Source of the DNA: Victivallis lenta
GTDB taxonomy: Bacteria > Verrucomicrobiota > Lentisphaeria > Victivallales > Victivallaceae
DNA length: 64,000 nucleotides
NCBI RefSeq assembly: GCF_009695545.1
Contig: NZ_VUNS01000004.1
Span: 62,001 to 126,000 of the forward strand
Direction: 5' to 3'
Below are positions 1 to 7,596 of the stretch, one piece after another. The notes under the pieces were generated by a model. That model did no database searches and was not told where the DNA came from. It saw only the letters and a list, made by a program, of their open reading frames with translations. The first letter of the stretch is position 1. Each line of letters opens with the position of its first letter. Made by a program: the position numbers and the translations under genes.

Positions 1-621
1 CGCGATCTCGTCCGCATGACGGTCGAGCAGCTCCGCCATCGGCGCAAATTCCGATTCGTCCCACGCATCGTCGAAACCGAGACGCGGCTGCGGCAGAAAC
101 ACATTCCGCTGAAGATAGCCGTGAAAGACCTGATGCATGCCGTCCGGGTCGCAGAGCGCCATCGCGCCTGCCGTATCGCCGTGATAGCCGCCGCGCAGCG
201 CGGCGAGCCGGCAGCGCCCCGGCTTCCCGGCGGCGAACTGGTACTGAACTGCCATCTTCGCCGCACACTCGACCGCAACGGAGCCGGAATCCGCGTAGAA
301 CACCTTATCCACTCCGGCCGGCGTATGTTTCACCAGCTCCGCCGCAAGCTCGATTGCGGGCTCGTGCGTGAACCCGGCAAACATGACCTGCGCGAACTTT
401 CCGGCCTGTTCGCGGATCGCCGCGACGATATCGGGGTGGTTGTGCCCGTGCGCCATGCACCACCAGCTTGAAATTCCGTCGATGAGCTCGAGCCCGTCGT
501 CGAGACGGATGTGCGTCCCCTTTGCCGCGACGGCGAGATTCACGGGCGGCGGCGCGGAGATCGACGCATACGGGTGCCAGAGGTGCTTGCGGTCGAAGGC
601 GAGCAGTTCTTCCCGGTTCAT
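1..621 (-). CDS. bioA: Adenosylmethionine-8-amino-7-oxononanoate aminotransferase, C-terminus cut by window edge
   Basis: PLP enzyme that transfers the amino group of SAM to 8-amino-7-oxononanoate to give diaminopelargonate, a cytoplasmic step of biotin synthesis. The 207 visible codons begin MNREELLAFDRKHLWHPYAS and contain the BioA-typical HLWHPY, GISSWW, MAHGHNHP and FYADSGSVAVE stretches plus the GGYHGDT motif that contacts the cofactor. The catalytic lysine lies beyond the window. The ATG at 619-621 overlaps the bioD stop as ATGA, so the two genes are translationally coupled. It is the last visible gene of the minus-strand biotin operon. Identification rests on motifs and on operon context, and I am confident of it. 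Confidence 0.93.
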   Translation of the reverse strand, partial: MNREELLAFDRKHLWHPYASISAPPPVNLAVAAKGTHIRLDDGLELIDGISSWWCMAHGHNHPDIVAAIREQAGKFAQVMFAGFTHEPAIELAAELVKHTPAGVDKVFYADSGSVAVECAAKMAVQYQFAAGKPGRCRLAALRGGYHGDTAGAMALCDPDGMHQVFHGYLQRNVFLPQPRLGFDDAWDESEFAPMAELLDRHADEIA

Positions 622-1304
622 TGCGCAGTCTCCCCGAAGATCGCCGAGAAGTCGACGTCCGGCAGCGGCTCTCCGACCTTCGGCAGCTCGACCAGGACTT
701 CCGGCATACGGTGCCGCTTCAGGTATTTGCGGATCATGCGCGGCGAATCCGCATCGATGGTCGGGTCAGCGGCCGGATAACGGTTGTAAACGGTTCCCGC
801 GACGACCATCCCGCGGCTCGCGGCCGCTTCGATCGACAGGATCGTATGGTTCAAACTGCCGAGCCGTCCGGAAGTCACGAGGATCAGCGGACAGCCGAGT
901 TCCGCCGCGAAATCGACGGTCAGCAGCTCCTCGGTCAGCGGAACAGCGAGGCCGCCCGCCCCTTCAAGCAGGACCACGTCGTAACGCTTCGACACCTCCG
1001 TCACCGCACGGCGGATCGCGTCAAGGTCGAGTTCGCGCTTTTCGAGCAGCGCCGCCAGATGCGGCGAAGCCGGAAAGCGGAAGATCTGCGGCGCAGTCAG
1101 CCCGGCTTTGTCCTCCGGAAACGGAGGCACTCCCATCATGGCCCGATGCTTGTCGAGATCCTCGGAGAATCCGTCGTTGCCGGTCTGGACAAGCTTCATG
1201 GTGATGACCCGCACGCCGCGCCGGTGGAGGTCGCGCGCCATCATGCCGACCGCGACGCTTTTGCCGATGTCGGTATCGATTCCGGAGATGAAATAGACGC
1301 TCAT
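618..1304 (-). CDS. bioD: Dethiobiotin synthetase
   Basis: ATP-dependent carboxylase that closes the ureido ring of dethiobiotin from diaminopelargonate and CO2. The 228-residue protein starts MSVYFISGIDTDIGKS; residues 8-16 form the P-loop GIDTDIGKS, slightly divergent from the usual GTDTxVGKT. Later family signatures are TMKLVQTG and LLEGAGGLAVPL. I prefer the ATG at 1304 over an in-frame ATG eight codons upstream, because 1304 places the P-loop at its usual position and leaves one base between it and the bioC stop. It overlaps bioA by four bases. Length is normal for the family. Confidence 0.94.
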   Translation of the reverse strand: MSVYFISGIDTDIGKSVAVGMMARDLHRRGVRVITMKLVQTGNDGFSEDLDKHRAMMGVPPFPEDKAGLTAPQIFRFPASPHLAALLEKRELDLDAIRRAVTEVSKRYDVVLLEGAGGLAVPLTEELLTVDFAAELGCPLILVTSGRLGSLNHTILSIEAAASRGMVVAGTVYNRYPAADPTIDADSPRMIRKYLKRHRMPEVLVELPKVGEPLPDVDFSAIFGETAQ

Positions 1305-1305
1305 G

Positions 1306-2070
1306 TCACTGCTTCTTTCCCGCCACAAGGGCGATCGGATGATAGGTCAGCGGTACTTTTCCGTTCGGAAGCCGGAAGTTCCCGGTATATGCTTCGCTGA
1401 ATGCCGCCAGCCGCCGGCGGCTCCACGGTTCGGCCGGGGAGACGGCGGTGACCCCGGTCGCCTTCAGGCTCTTCAATACGTCGAGCGGGGAATCGAACTC
1501 CGGGGTCAGCAGCTCTTCGCGCGCCGCGAGAACCTCGAAGCCGTTCGCTTCGAGCAGGACGTTCAGCTCCTTCGCGGTCCGGTAGGCGAGCCCGCCGCCG
1601 GTCAGGGCGGAAACCTCGCGCAGCGTCTCCGGCCCGAAGGTCGTGAAGGCGAGGTATCCGCCGCGGTTCAGCTTCTCCGCGATCCGCCCGAAGAGCCGGC
1701 CCGGATCGGCCGCCCACTGAAAAACCGCGTTCGAAAGAAAAAGGCCGGATTCCGGCAGGTCGATTTCCTCGATATCACCCGCCAGAAAATGCGCGTTCGA
1801 CCGGTGTTCGTGAAATTGCGCGCACTCCGGCACGAGGTCGATCAGGGTCAGCCGGGCGTAATCGAACCGCTCCGGGATGAGGTCGGTCAGGATTCCTGCG
1901 CCGCAGCCGAGTTCGGTGATTTCCGCGAACTGCCGTTCAAGCGTCGCCGAGGTAAAGAGATCGAGCAGCGTCCCGGCCATTTCACGCTGAACCGCGGCCG
2001 CGCCGTTATAGGTTGCCAGGCTGCGGCCGAACCGTTTCCGCACAGCGTTTTTATCGATTTCGCCCGGCAT
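1306..2070 (-). CDS. bioC: Malonyl-ACP O-methyltransferase
   Basis: SAM-dependent methyltransferase that methylates the free carboxyl of malonyl-ACP, so that fatty acid synthesis can build the pimeloyl chain. The 254-residue protein begins MPGEIDKNAVRKRFGRSLATYN, the usual BioC N-terminus (K-x-x-V-x-x-x-F-x-x-x-x-x-x-Y). SAM motif I is ELGCGAG at residues 53-59, and motif-II-like acidic and FLSNAVFQW segments follow. Its first 20 bases overlap the end of bioG. A longer in-frame reading extends to 2583 but runs through bioG in another frame and has no BioC character, so the ATG at 2070 is preferred. Confidence 0.93.
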   Translation of the reverse strand: MPGEIDKNAVRKRFGRSLATYNGAAAVQREMAGTLLDLFTSATLERQFAEITELGCGAGILTDLIPERFDYARLTLIDLVPECAQFHEHRSNAHFLAGDIEEIDLPESGLFLSNAVFQWAADPGRLFGRIAEKLNRGGYLAFTTFGPETLREVSALTGGGLAYRTAKELNVLLEANGFEVLAAREELLTPEFDSPLDVLKSLKATGVTAVSPAEPWSRRRLAAFSEAYTGNFRLPNGKVPLTYHPIALVAGKKQ

Positions 2071-2707
2071 CGATGAGCTCCTCGAACGAATGAATGTTGC
2101 GGAACGGGAAATGCGGCGCCTCCGGCTCTTCGATGATCGAAACGGCCTCTCCGCTCCAGAAACTCCGCTGCGCCGCCGCCGGAATGATCCGGTCGCGGCC
2201 GCCGATCCGCGCGGTTTTGAACACATTGGCCGGAACCGGCGCGGAGAGAATATGCTTTTCGAGCGCGGCAAGCTCCGCCTGCTGCGACTCCGGACTGCGC
2301 TGCGGCAACCGGAATTCCGCGGTTCCGGCGAGCCGGCGGTAGAAGCGGGCGCGGGCGCGTTCGTCGCCCCAGTTCGCAACGGTTCCCGAAAACACGGCCG
2401 GTTCGATGCCGTATTCCGGATCGACCGGGCGCAGCGTTCCGTTGAACGCGGCCGCGCTTTCAAAGCGGTACGGCGCGCCGGCGAGCAGCTCCGCCGCGAT
2501 CCGCACGCCGAGCGACCAGGCGGCGAGATGGAGTTCCGTATAAGGCGAAAGGTCCGGCAGCGCTTCCGGCGCAGTGTAGTCATGCACGGTCATGACGTTG
2601 AAACCGGGATTTTCCCAGCCCTCGAAAAGCGTGTCGTCCATGCTCCAGCCGTTGAAGAACAGCAGGAGTTTCCCGTTTTCGGCGCGATGGAGCAGACGGA
2701 CGGTCAC
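2051..2707 (-). CDS. bioG: Pimeloyl-ACP methyl ester esterase, BioG type
   Basis: Alpha/beta hydrolase that removes the BioC-added methyl ester from pimeloyl-ACP methyl ester, ending chain building. The 218-residue protein starts with GTG inside a GTGA overlap with the bioF stop, and reads TVRLLHRAENGKLLLFFNGW. The FNGWSMD stretch and the AWSLGV nucleophile elbow (serine near residue 65) are typical of the DUF452/BioG family rather than BioH. HFPF near the C-terminus probably carries the catalytic histidine. It lies between bioF and bioC, the arrangement known from BioG-using bacteria. The esterase role is inferred from family and position. Confidence 0.88.
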   Translation of the reverse strand: MTVRLLHRAENGKLLLFFNGWSMDDTLFEGWENPGFNVMTVHDYTAPEALPDLSPYTELHLAAWSLGVRIAAELLAGAPYRFESAAAFNGTLRPVDPEYGIEPAVFSGTVANWGDERARARFYRRLAGTAEFRLPQRSPESQQAELAALEKHILSAPVPANVFKTARIGGRDRIIPAAAQRSFWSGEAVSIIEEPEAPHFPFRNIHSFEELIDAGRNR

Positions 2708-3858
2708 ACCAGCCTCCGCAGTTCGGCGACGGACTCCTCCGGCAGCGCCGCGGAGAGCGAGAAGCGCAGCCGCGCCCCGTTCGGCGGCACGGTCGGCGGA
2801 CGGATCGCAAAGACAAGAACGCCGTGCCGCTGGAAAAGCTCCGCCCTTTCGACCGACTCGCGGTCGTTCCCGATCAGGAACGGCACGATCTGCGAATCGC
2901 CCGGAACGGTCTTCTCTCCGAAGAGCCGGCGCAGTTCGCACCCCATCCGGCGCAGTTTCGCGCGCTCGGCATCCATTTTCGCACAGCGGTCGAGCACGAA
3001 GCAGCTCCAGTTCAGCACTGCCGGGGGCAGCCCGGTCGTGAAGATCAGCGGGCGCATGTGATTGACGAGATACGTGCGCACCTCGGGCTCCATGATCGCG
3101 TAGGCTCCGGTCGAACCGAAGGCTTTGCCGAAGGTCCCGATCAGGATATCGATGTCATCCGCAACGCCGAGCTCGGCGGAGAGGCCGGTCCCGTTCGGAC
3201 CGCGGACGCCGACCGAATGGGCCTCGTCCACGACGAGGATGCAGTCGTATTTCTTCTTGAGCCCGACGAGCTTTTTCAGGTCCGCCGCATCGCCGTCCAT
3301 GCTGAAGACCGATTCGGTCACGAGGAACACCCGGCGGTATGCGGCGCGCCTGTCGGCCAGGATCTTCTCAAGCTGTTCGCAGTCGAGGTGGCGGTAGCGG
3401 CGGAACTCCGCATCCGCAAGACGCATCCCGTCGATGATGCTCGCGTGGTTCAGCTTGTCCGAAAGAATCAGGTCCCTGTCGGACGACAGAGCGGGCAGGA
3501 TGCCGATATTCGCGTGGTAGCCGCTGTTGAAAACAAGTGCCGCCCGGCGGTTGTAAAGGGCGCTGAGCTTCTCCTCGAGCCGGACATAAGCCGGCGTGTT
3601 GCCGGTCAGCAGCCGGCTCGACGCGCTCGACAGAGCGAGTTCCGGCGTGGCGGCATCGGGATACTGCGCGTAGAATTCGCGCCGCAGCTCCGCATCGGCC
3701 GCGATGCCCATATAATCGTTGCTTGAGAAATTCAGGAATTCCCGGCCGTCATAGCGGCAGAGCCCGTGCCCTTCCGGCGCGATTTCGCGCAGAATCCGCA
3801 ACCGGCCGTTTTCCTCAAGCGCCGCCGCATCGGCGGCGAGTTCTTCCCGGAATCCCAT
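2704..3858 (-). CDS. bioF: 8-amino-7-oxononanoate synthase
   Basis: PLP-dependent alpha-oxoamine synthase condensing pimeloyl-ACP (or -CoA) with L-alanine, releasing CO2. The 384-residue length is standard. Visible motifs are NFSSNDYMG near residues 43-51, NSGYHANIG at 111-119, the VVDEAHSVG aspartate/histidine pair near 209-217 that holds the pyridine ring, and GTFGKAFGSTGAY with the Schiff-base lysine at about 245. Two bases separate its ATG from the bioB stop and its own stop overlaps the bioG GTG, so B-F-G are tightly coupled. Confidence 0.95.
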   Translation of the reverse strand: MGFREELAADAAALEENGRLRILREIAPEGHGLCRYDGREFLNFSSNDYMGIAADAELRREFYAQYPDAATPELALSSASSRLLTGNTPAYVRLEEKLSALYNRRAALVFNSGYHANIGILPALSSDRDLILSDKLNHASIIDGMRLADAEFRRYRHLDCEQLEKILADRRAAYRRVFLVTESVFSMDGDAADLKKLVGLKKKYDCILVVDEAHSVGVRGPNGTGLSAELGVADDIDILIGTFGKAFGSTGAYAIMEPEVRTYLVNHMRPLIFTTGLPPAVLNWSCFVLDRCAKMDAERAKLRRMGCELRRLFGEKTVPGDSQIVPFLIGNDRESVERAELFQRHGVLVFAIRPPTVPPNGARLRFSLSAALPEESVAELRRLV

Positions 3859-3860
3859 TT

Positions 3861-4841
3861 CTAAAACCTGTTCAGCTGTTCGATGAATTTCACGTCGTCT
3901 TCGACGCTGCGGCCGCGGGTGGTCAGATATCCGCCGGTGATCATGCTGTTGAGCCCGGAGAGCATCAGGAGCCCCTGGAAATCCTTCATGACCGTTTCGC
4001 GGCCCGCCGCGAACTTGATCATCCCGGCCGGATTCACGAGCCGGAAAATCGCGAATGCCTTCGCAACATCGGCCGGCGCCATGATTTCACGCCCTTCGAG
4101 CGGCGTCCCCTTGATCGGCAGCAGAACGTTGAGCGGAGTCCCCTCCACATTGAGGTCGCGGATCACAAACGCCATGTCGACGCGGTCCTCCCAGTTCTCA
4201 CCGAGGCCGAAAATGCCGCCGGTGCAGTTGGTGACGCCGAACTCCTGCAGATATTTGATCGTTGCAATCTTGTCTTCGATGGTGTGGGTGTCCGCAATCA
4301 GCTCGGCGTAACGCTTCGGGCTGGTCTGCAGGTTCATATTGTAGCGCCAGGCGTGGTGTTCGGCCAGCAGCTTCGCGGTTTCACGCGAAAGGATGCCGAT
4401 CGACACGCAGATTTTGAGTTCCGGCAGCTCTTTGTGCAGCAGATCGAGCGTGTCGAGGATCTGCCGGAACTCGGGCGTGACCGTTTTGTAGCCGTAGCCG
4501 CTGGTGACGTAACCGAAAGCGCGGACTCCGGCATCATACGCCTTCCGCGCGGCTTCGAGCACCTCCTCCGCCGGGAGGAGATCATAGGTTTCGATCCCGG
4601 TATTGTGATGCCGGCTCTGGGCGCAGAACCGGCAGTTCTGGGCGCAGACGCCGGATTTTGCGTTCAGAATCGAGCACGGCGCGATTTCGCGCGCGAATTT
4701 TTTCCGCACCTTGTTGGCGAGCGATACGAGGTCGAGGATATCCTCCCCGTCGATTTTTTCCGCGATTTCAAGCGCTTCTTCGCGGGTCAGGACTCCGCCG
4801 TCGAGCACCTTGTAGGCGTTTTCAATGATCGGATTCAGCAC
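3861..4841 (-). CDS. bioB: Biotin synthase
   Basis: Radical-SAM enzyme inserting sulfur into dethiobiotin, the final step of the pathway. The 326-residue protein carries the radical-SAM cysteines as CAQNCRFC (C66, C70, C73), followed by SRHHNTGIETY. The Y-x-M-N-L-x-T-S-P and GGIFGLGE segments are also characteristic. The start codon is GTG at 4841, with AAAGGA about 8 bases upstream; no better start is visible. It is the first gene of the six-gene operon. I could not find a strong promoter in the minus direction in the 150 bases upstream. A TATATT hexamer lies about 40 bases before the start, but no good -35 is spaced correctly. Confidence 0.95.
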   Translation of the reverse strand: MLNPIIENAYKVLDGGVLTREEALEIAEKIDGEDILDLVSLANKVRKKFAREIAPCSILNAKSGVCAQNCRFCAQSRHHNTGIETYDLLPAEEVLEAARKAYDAGVRAFGYVTSGYGYKTVTPEFRQILDTLDLLHKELPELKICVSIGILSRETAKLLAEHHAWRYNMNLQTSPKRYAELIADTHTIEDKIATIKYLQEFGVTNCTGGIFGLGENWEDRVDMAFVIRDLNVEGTPLNVLLPIKGTPLEGREIMAPADVAKAFAIFRLVNPAGMIKFAAGRETVMKDFQGLLMLSGLNSMITGGYLTTRGRSVEDDVKFIEQLNRF

Positions 4842-4914
4842 TGGATTTGTCCTTTACTTGATTGGCATTCCAATTAATATAGCACGGCAACCCGAAAAAA
4901 TCGAATCAAATCCC

Positions 4915-4943
4915 TTGCAATCATGTTGACAGAGTGGTATTTT
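4915..4943 (+). promoter_or_regulatory. Probable promoter of the Gfo/Idh gene
   Basis: TTGCAA (4915-4920), a 17-base spacer, then TATTTT (4938-4943). A TTGACA at 4926 is an alternative -35, but no good -10 follows it at 16-18 bases. TTGCAA/TTGCAT with a 17-base spacer recurs at other promoters in this window, which supports the first choice. Confidence 0.5.
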
Positions 4944-4948
4944 ATATA

Positions 4949-4967
4949 TTGTTAACTGATTTAACAA
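4949..4967. promoter_or_regulatory. Palindromic operator candidate between bioB and the divergent oxidoreductase gene
   Basis: TTGTTA, seven bases, TAACAA: a perfect 6-bp inverted repeat placed about where transcription of the plus-strand gene should begin. It resembles a repressor operator. It also lies between two divergent genes, so it could serve the biotin operon. BirA sites are usually longer with 15-16-base spacers, so I do not assign it to BirA. Confidence 0.4.
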
Positions 4968-4992
4968 AGTTGCATACAGGAGGGTTTTCGAT

Positions 4993-6156
4993 ATGGATAA
5001 GGTCAGAATCGGCATCATCGGCGTGGGCAATATGGGCACGTCGCACATCACGAGCGTTCAGAACATTCCGCAGGCGGAGCTTGCAGCGATCTGCGACCGG
5101 GACAGGGCGCGCGCGGATGAGAAGGTGAAGCTGGCTCCGGCGGGCTGCAGGGTGTTCTACTCGGTCGACGACCTTCTGGACTCCGGCACGGTCGACGCGG
5201 TCATCATTTCGGTGCCGCACTACGACCACACGCCGATTGCGATCCAGGCGTTCGAAAAGGGAATCCACGTGCTCTGCGAGAAGCCGGTCGCGGTGACCAA
5301 GAGCCGGGCGCAGAAGATGATTGACGCGCACGCGAAGCACCCCGAACTCCGTTTCGCCCTCATGTTCAACCAGCGCACCCGCCAGGCGCACAGGAAGATC
5401 AAGCAGATGATCGAAAACGGCGAATTCGGCAAAATCGTCCGGGTCAACTGGACCGTCACCGACTGGTTCCGTTCCCAGAGCTATTACGACAGCGGTTCTT
5501 GGCGCGCGACCTGGGCCGGAGAGGGCGGCGGCGTGCTGCTGAACCAGTGTCCGCACCACCTCGACCTCTTCCAGTGGTTCTTCGGGCTGCCGGTCAAGGT
5601 CCGCAGCACGGTTTCGATCGGTAAATACCACGATATCGAGGTTGAGGACGATGTGAACACCTATTGCGAATTCGCCGACGGTTCGACCGGCAACTTCATC
5701 ACCTCGACCGGAGAATTCCCCGGCACCAACCGGCTCGAAATCTCCGGCACCCGCGGCCGCATGGTCTTCGAGGACGGCGTGATCAAGTTCAAGCGCACCG
5801 AAGTCGACGTGAACGAGTTCTGCCGGAGCACTCCGGAATCGTTCCCGAGCATGGACACCTGGAACATCGTCGTTCCGACCCGCAAGGACACCGGCCATGA
5901 GCATCAGGATGTGATTGAAGCGTTCGTCAAGGCGGTTCTCGATCCGAAGGCGAAACTGGTGGCTGAGGGTGAAGAGGGCATCCGCTCGGTCGAATTCGGC
6001 AATGCGATGCTCTACTCCGGCCTGAAGGGCGAGGAGGTTTCGATCCCGATGGATACCGTGAAATTCGACGCGATGCTCGACGATCTGATCAAAAATTCGA
6101 AATTTCAGAAGAAAGAGGTCAAGGAAGCCATCGTCGATATGGGGAACTCGTTCTGA
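4993..6156 (+). CDS. Gfo/Idh/MocA-family oxidoreductase
   Basis: NAD(P)-dependent sugar or inositol dehydrogenase family. The 387-residue protein opens with a Rossmann fold GIIGVGNMGTSH, then the family CEKPVAVT motif near residue 97, and the substrate/catalytic GGGVLLNQCPHHLDLFQWFFG segment near 180-200, where H-x-x-D is the usual catalytic pair. An AGGAGG ribosome binding site precedes the ATG. It is cytoplasmic, with no signal peptide. It overlaps the next gene by one base (TGATG). Substrate is not recognisable from sequence. A second, more distant paralogue sits at 51328-52386. Confidence 0.9.
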   Translation: MDKVRIGIIGVGNMGTSHITSVQNIPQAELAAICDRDRARADEKVKLAPAGCRVFYSVDDLLDSGTVDAVIISVPHYDHTPIAIQAFEKGIHVLCEKPVAVTKSRAQKMIDAHAKHPELRFALMFNQRTRQAHRKIKQMIENGEFGKIVRVNWTVTDWFRSQSYYDSGSWRATWAGEGGGVLLNQCPHHLDLFQWFFGLPVKVRSTVSIGKYHDIEVEDDVNTYCEFADGSTGNFITSTGEFPGTNRLEISGTRGRMVFEDGVIKFKRTEVDVNEFCRSTPESFPSMDTWNIVVPTRKDTGHEHQDVIEAFVKAVLDPKAKLVAEGEEGIRSVEFGNAMLYSGLKGEEVSIPMDTVKFDAMLDDLIKNSKFQKKEVKEAIVDMGNSF

Positions 6157-6641
6157 TGCGGCGCGCGGAGCGGGAGGTTGCCGGCGTGGCCGCCCTGGCC
6201 GGAATTCTCGACCGGGCGGCATATGCAACTCTCTCGTTCCTCGACAGCGGAGCTCCCGCCGCCGTCCCGGTCTCGTTCGGATACCGGGTCGAGGGCGGGA
6301 TTTTTGTCTTCTACATCCACTCCGCCGGCGAAGGGCATAAGATGGAATGCCTGCAAAACGATCCGCGGGCCGTGCTGTCCGCCGTGGGCGACAACCGCAT
6401 TGTCCTGGCCGAACCGGCCTGCCGTTCGACCTGTTTCTACGAAAGTGTCATTGCGTCGGGCGAGGTTGAATTCGTAACTGCGCCCGAAGAGAAGCGCGCA
6501 GCCCTCGACTGCATCATGCATCACTGCGGCGGCGCCGGAACCTACGATTATCCCGAGGCCATGCTTGAACGCACTGCCATCCTGCGGCTCTCCGCCCGCA
6601 GCATCTCCGGGAAGAGCAACACAGCGGAAATGAAACGCTGA
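6156..6641 (+). CDS. NimA-like pyridoxamine 5'-phosphate oxidase-fold flavin protein
   Basis: The 161-residue protein has the split-barrel pattern of the PNPOx/nitroimidazole-reductase family: AYATLSFLDSGAPAAVPVSFGYRVEGGIFVFYIHSAGEGHKMECL, then LAEPACRSTCFYESVIASGEVEFV. The H-S-A-x-x-G-x-K-x-x-x-L run matches the flavin-binding loop of NimA-like proteins. It is probably an FMN-binding oxidoreductase. Its ATG overlaps the stop of the upstream oxidoreductase, so both are cotranscribed. Its substrate is unknown. The 287/288-bp repeat array starts about 25 bases after its stop. Confidence 0.8.
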   Translation: MRRAEREVAGVAALAGILDRAAYATLSFLDSGAPAAVPVSFGYRVEGGIFVFYIHSAGEGHKMECLQNDPRAVLSAVGDNRIVLAEPACRSTCFYESVIASGEVEFVTAPEEKRAALDCIMHHCGGAGTYDYPEAMLERTAILRLSARSISGKSNTAEMKR

Positions 6642-6665
6642 AGGCCGGAGCTGAGGCGGCGCACG

Positions 6666-7473
6666 CCTGCACACCCGTCAAGGCGGCGGAGCCGCCGCCG
6701 CCGCCGGTACCTTGCCGGTCGGGGGGTCCGGGGGCGACGCGCCCCGGCCGCCGGAGGCGATCTGCGGGCGGAACGACCGGCTCACAAACCGAATCGAAGA
6801 TTCGGACGGGGAGCACGCACGGTCTGCTGCGCGAACGCGCAGTAAGACCGCGCCCCGGAAGGGGCGCGCCTCCCCCAAGTCATGACATTGACCGGGCGCA
6901 GTTTAACGTGGTGAACTGTTCCCGGCCGCTGTTGCGTGAAGTGGGCCAATCCGCCTGCACACCCGTCAAGGCGGCGGAGCCGCCGCCGGCGCCGGCACCT
7001 TGCCGGTCGGGGGTCCGGGGGCGACGCGCCCCGGCCGCAGGAGGCGATCTGCGGGCGGAACGACCGGCTCACAAACCGAATCGAAGATTCGGACGGGGAG
7101 CACGCACGGTCTGCTGCGCGAACGCGCAGTAAGACCGCGCCCCGGAAGGGGCGCGCATCCCCCAAGTCATGACATTGACCGGGCGCAGTTTAACGTGGTG
7201 AGCTGTTCCCGGCCGCTGTTGCGTGAAGTGGGCCAATCCGCCTGCACACCCGTCAAGGCGGCGGAGCCGCCGCCGGCGCCGGCACCTTGCCGGTCGGGAG
7301 TCCGGGGGCGACGCGCCCCGGCCGCCGGAGGCGATCTGCGGGCGGAACGACCGGCTCACAAACCGAATCGAAGATTCGGACGGGGAGCACGCACGGTCTG
7401 CTGCGCGAACGCGCAGAAAGACCGCGCCCCGGAAGAGGCGCGCCTCCCCCAGCCATGACATTGACCGGGCGCA
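6666..7473. repeat. Tandem array, 2.8 copies of a 287/288-bp multi-hairpin unit
   Basis: Unit 1 spans 6666-6953 (288 bp), unit 2 6954-7240 (287 bp), and partial unit 3 7241-7473. Copies are nearly identical. Each unit holds a row of short perfect hairpins. In unit 2: GGCGGC-GGA-GCCGCC (6970-6984), CCGGCA-CCT-TGCCGG (6992-7006), GGGGCG-ACG-CGCCCC (7018-7032), CCGAATC-GAA-GATTCGG (7076-7092), a longer arm GGTCT...AGACC around CTGCGC-GAAC-GCGCAG (7108-7136), and GCGCCCC-GGAA-GGGGCGC with a GNRA loop (7137-7154). Unit 1 has T at 6708 where units 2 and 3 have C, turning a C-G pair into a U-G wobble and keeping the stem. The one-base length difference breaks any reading frame across units. No coding function is supported. 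Confidence 0.9.
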
Positions 7474-7596
7474 CTCTCATACCGTATGCGGTTCCCCGAA
7501 CACGATTTCCCGGCCTCCTGGCGGCGGCAATGCCTTGAGTGCACGTACCGGCCGCATATCGCGCTTTTTCGCCGGACAGCGACGCTGCACCGGGTT
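7474..7596. other. Intergenic tail after the repeat array
   Basis: Unit 3 diverges abruptly from units 1 and 2 at about 7474. The remaining bases up to the end of the ABC ATPase gene show no gene, no U-tract terminator and no further repeat copy. I see nothing convincing here. Confidence 0.5.

Noticed and set aside
4949-4967. BirA operator of the biotin operon
   Set aside because: The dyad arms and the 7-base spacer do not match the usual BirA site; it is kept only as an unassigned operator.
6908-7458. Open reading frames through the 287/288-bp repeats
   Set aside because: They are Pro/Arg-rich, exist on both strands, and the one-base unit length difference changes frame between copies.
6666-7473. 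CRISPR array
   Set aside because: Units are 287/288 bp and repeat in full without unique spacers; no cas genes are present.
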